A stretch of 13,765 bases of DNA, from assembly GCA_030631875.1 (NCBI GenBank), contig DAOVKH010000019.1:1-13765 (forward strand), in the 5' to 3' direction. The DNA comes from Deltaproteobacteria bacterium (GTDB taxonomy: Bacteria > Desulfobacterota > GWC2-55-46 > DRQE01). The translations under genes were made by a program, and so were the position numbers. Below the pieces are notes generated by a model, which saw nothing but the letters and a program-made list of their open reading frames with translations, made no database searches and was not told the DNA's origin. This document shows positions 13,625 through 13,765 of this stretch, in pieces; the stretch's first letter is position 1, and each line of letters begins with the position of its first letter.

Positions 13625-13765
13625 CTATCTCCTGCTGAACCTTCTATTAACAGAGCGGGCGTTCTCGGTTGAGTTTGAAACCCTCGCGTCACGAATCTCT
13701 TTACCGGTCATATGCAAAAACACATCGTCCAAGGTCGGACGCTTAAGGTTTACGGACAAGACATC
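13625..13765 (-). CDS. ABC transporter ATP-binding protein, C-terminal fragment (5' end outside window)
   Basis: The frame entering from the right edge reads VLSVNLKRPTLDDVFLHMTG and ends at a TAG at 13625-13627. The RPTLDDVFLxxTG ending is the typical C-terminus of DrrA/CcmA-type ATPases that pair with ABC-2 permeases. Only 46 residues are present, so Walker motifs cannot be checked. A polar tail (REARVSNSTENA-like, about 23 residues) follows the conserved end. The permease gene comes directly after it. Confidence 0.85.
   Translation of the reverse strand, partial: DVLSVNLKRPTLDDVFLHMTGKEIRDARVSNSTENARSVNRRFSRR

Noticed and set aside
13618..13692. GTG at 13692 as the permease start
   Set aside because: It would add 25 polar residues overlapping the ATPase gene; the GTG at 13617 has a ribosome site and normal spacing. 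Not fully excluded.

Overview
This is a gene-dense bacterial chromosomal window with ten complete protein genes, one near-complete-to-partial gene at each end, and few gaps. The gene set suggests a free-living Gram-negative-type organism: a lipoprotein with a canonical lipobox, a secreted PgaB-like protein, folate-dependent TrmFO, a pyrophosphate-type phosphofructokinase and a c-di-GMP HD-GYP protein. This combination is common in Deltaproteobacteria-like lineages (Desulfobacterota, Nitrospirota and relatives). That placement is inference. The codon usage is recognisable, with frequent ATA (Ile), AGG (Arg) and CTT/CTC (Leu), and looks uniform, so I see no sign of a recent transfer. There is no CRISPR array, tRNA, rRNA, insertion sequence or phage gene.

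Layout. Positions 1-5140 are on the minus strand. Read in transcription order, they hold radA (DNA repair), a secreted TPR plus PgaB-type glycoside-hydrolase protein whose start overlaps the end of radA, an orphan sensor histidine kinase with its own promoter-like sequence, and a 6-phosphofructokinase that runs off the left edge. A short tandem repeat fills the gap between the kinase and the phosphofructokinase. A divergent control region (5141-5266) separates this block from a plus-strand pair at 5267-8216. That pair is a HEAT-repeat protein with a long poly-Glu linker and an HD-GYP c-di-GMP phosphodiesterase-type protein. The two share a homologous N-terminal domain of about 135 residues and are separated by one base. 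The pair ends at a strong hairpin terminator.

Positions 8281-8627 are non-coding and carry two and a bit copies of a degenerate ~121-128 bp tandem element with small hairpins. Next come a minus-strand pair, trmFO and a small HEAT-repeat protein, and a divergent plus-strand pair, acylphosphatase and a lipoprotein of unknown function. The right end is a minus-strand cluster: the C-terminus of an ABC-transporter ATPase, its ABC-2 permease, rsmI, and a small membrane-anchored coiled-coil protein.

Most genes are housekeeping. The least ordinary parts are the HEAT/HD-GYP pair with its shared N-terminal domain, the PgaB-like protein that lacks any deacetylase domain or pga neighbours, the tandem non-coding element near 8.4-8.6 kb, and the 29-bp repeat between the kinase and phosphofructokinase genes.
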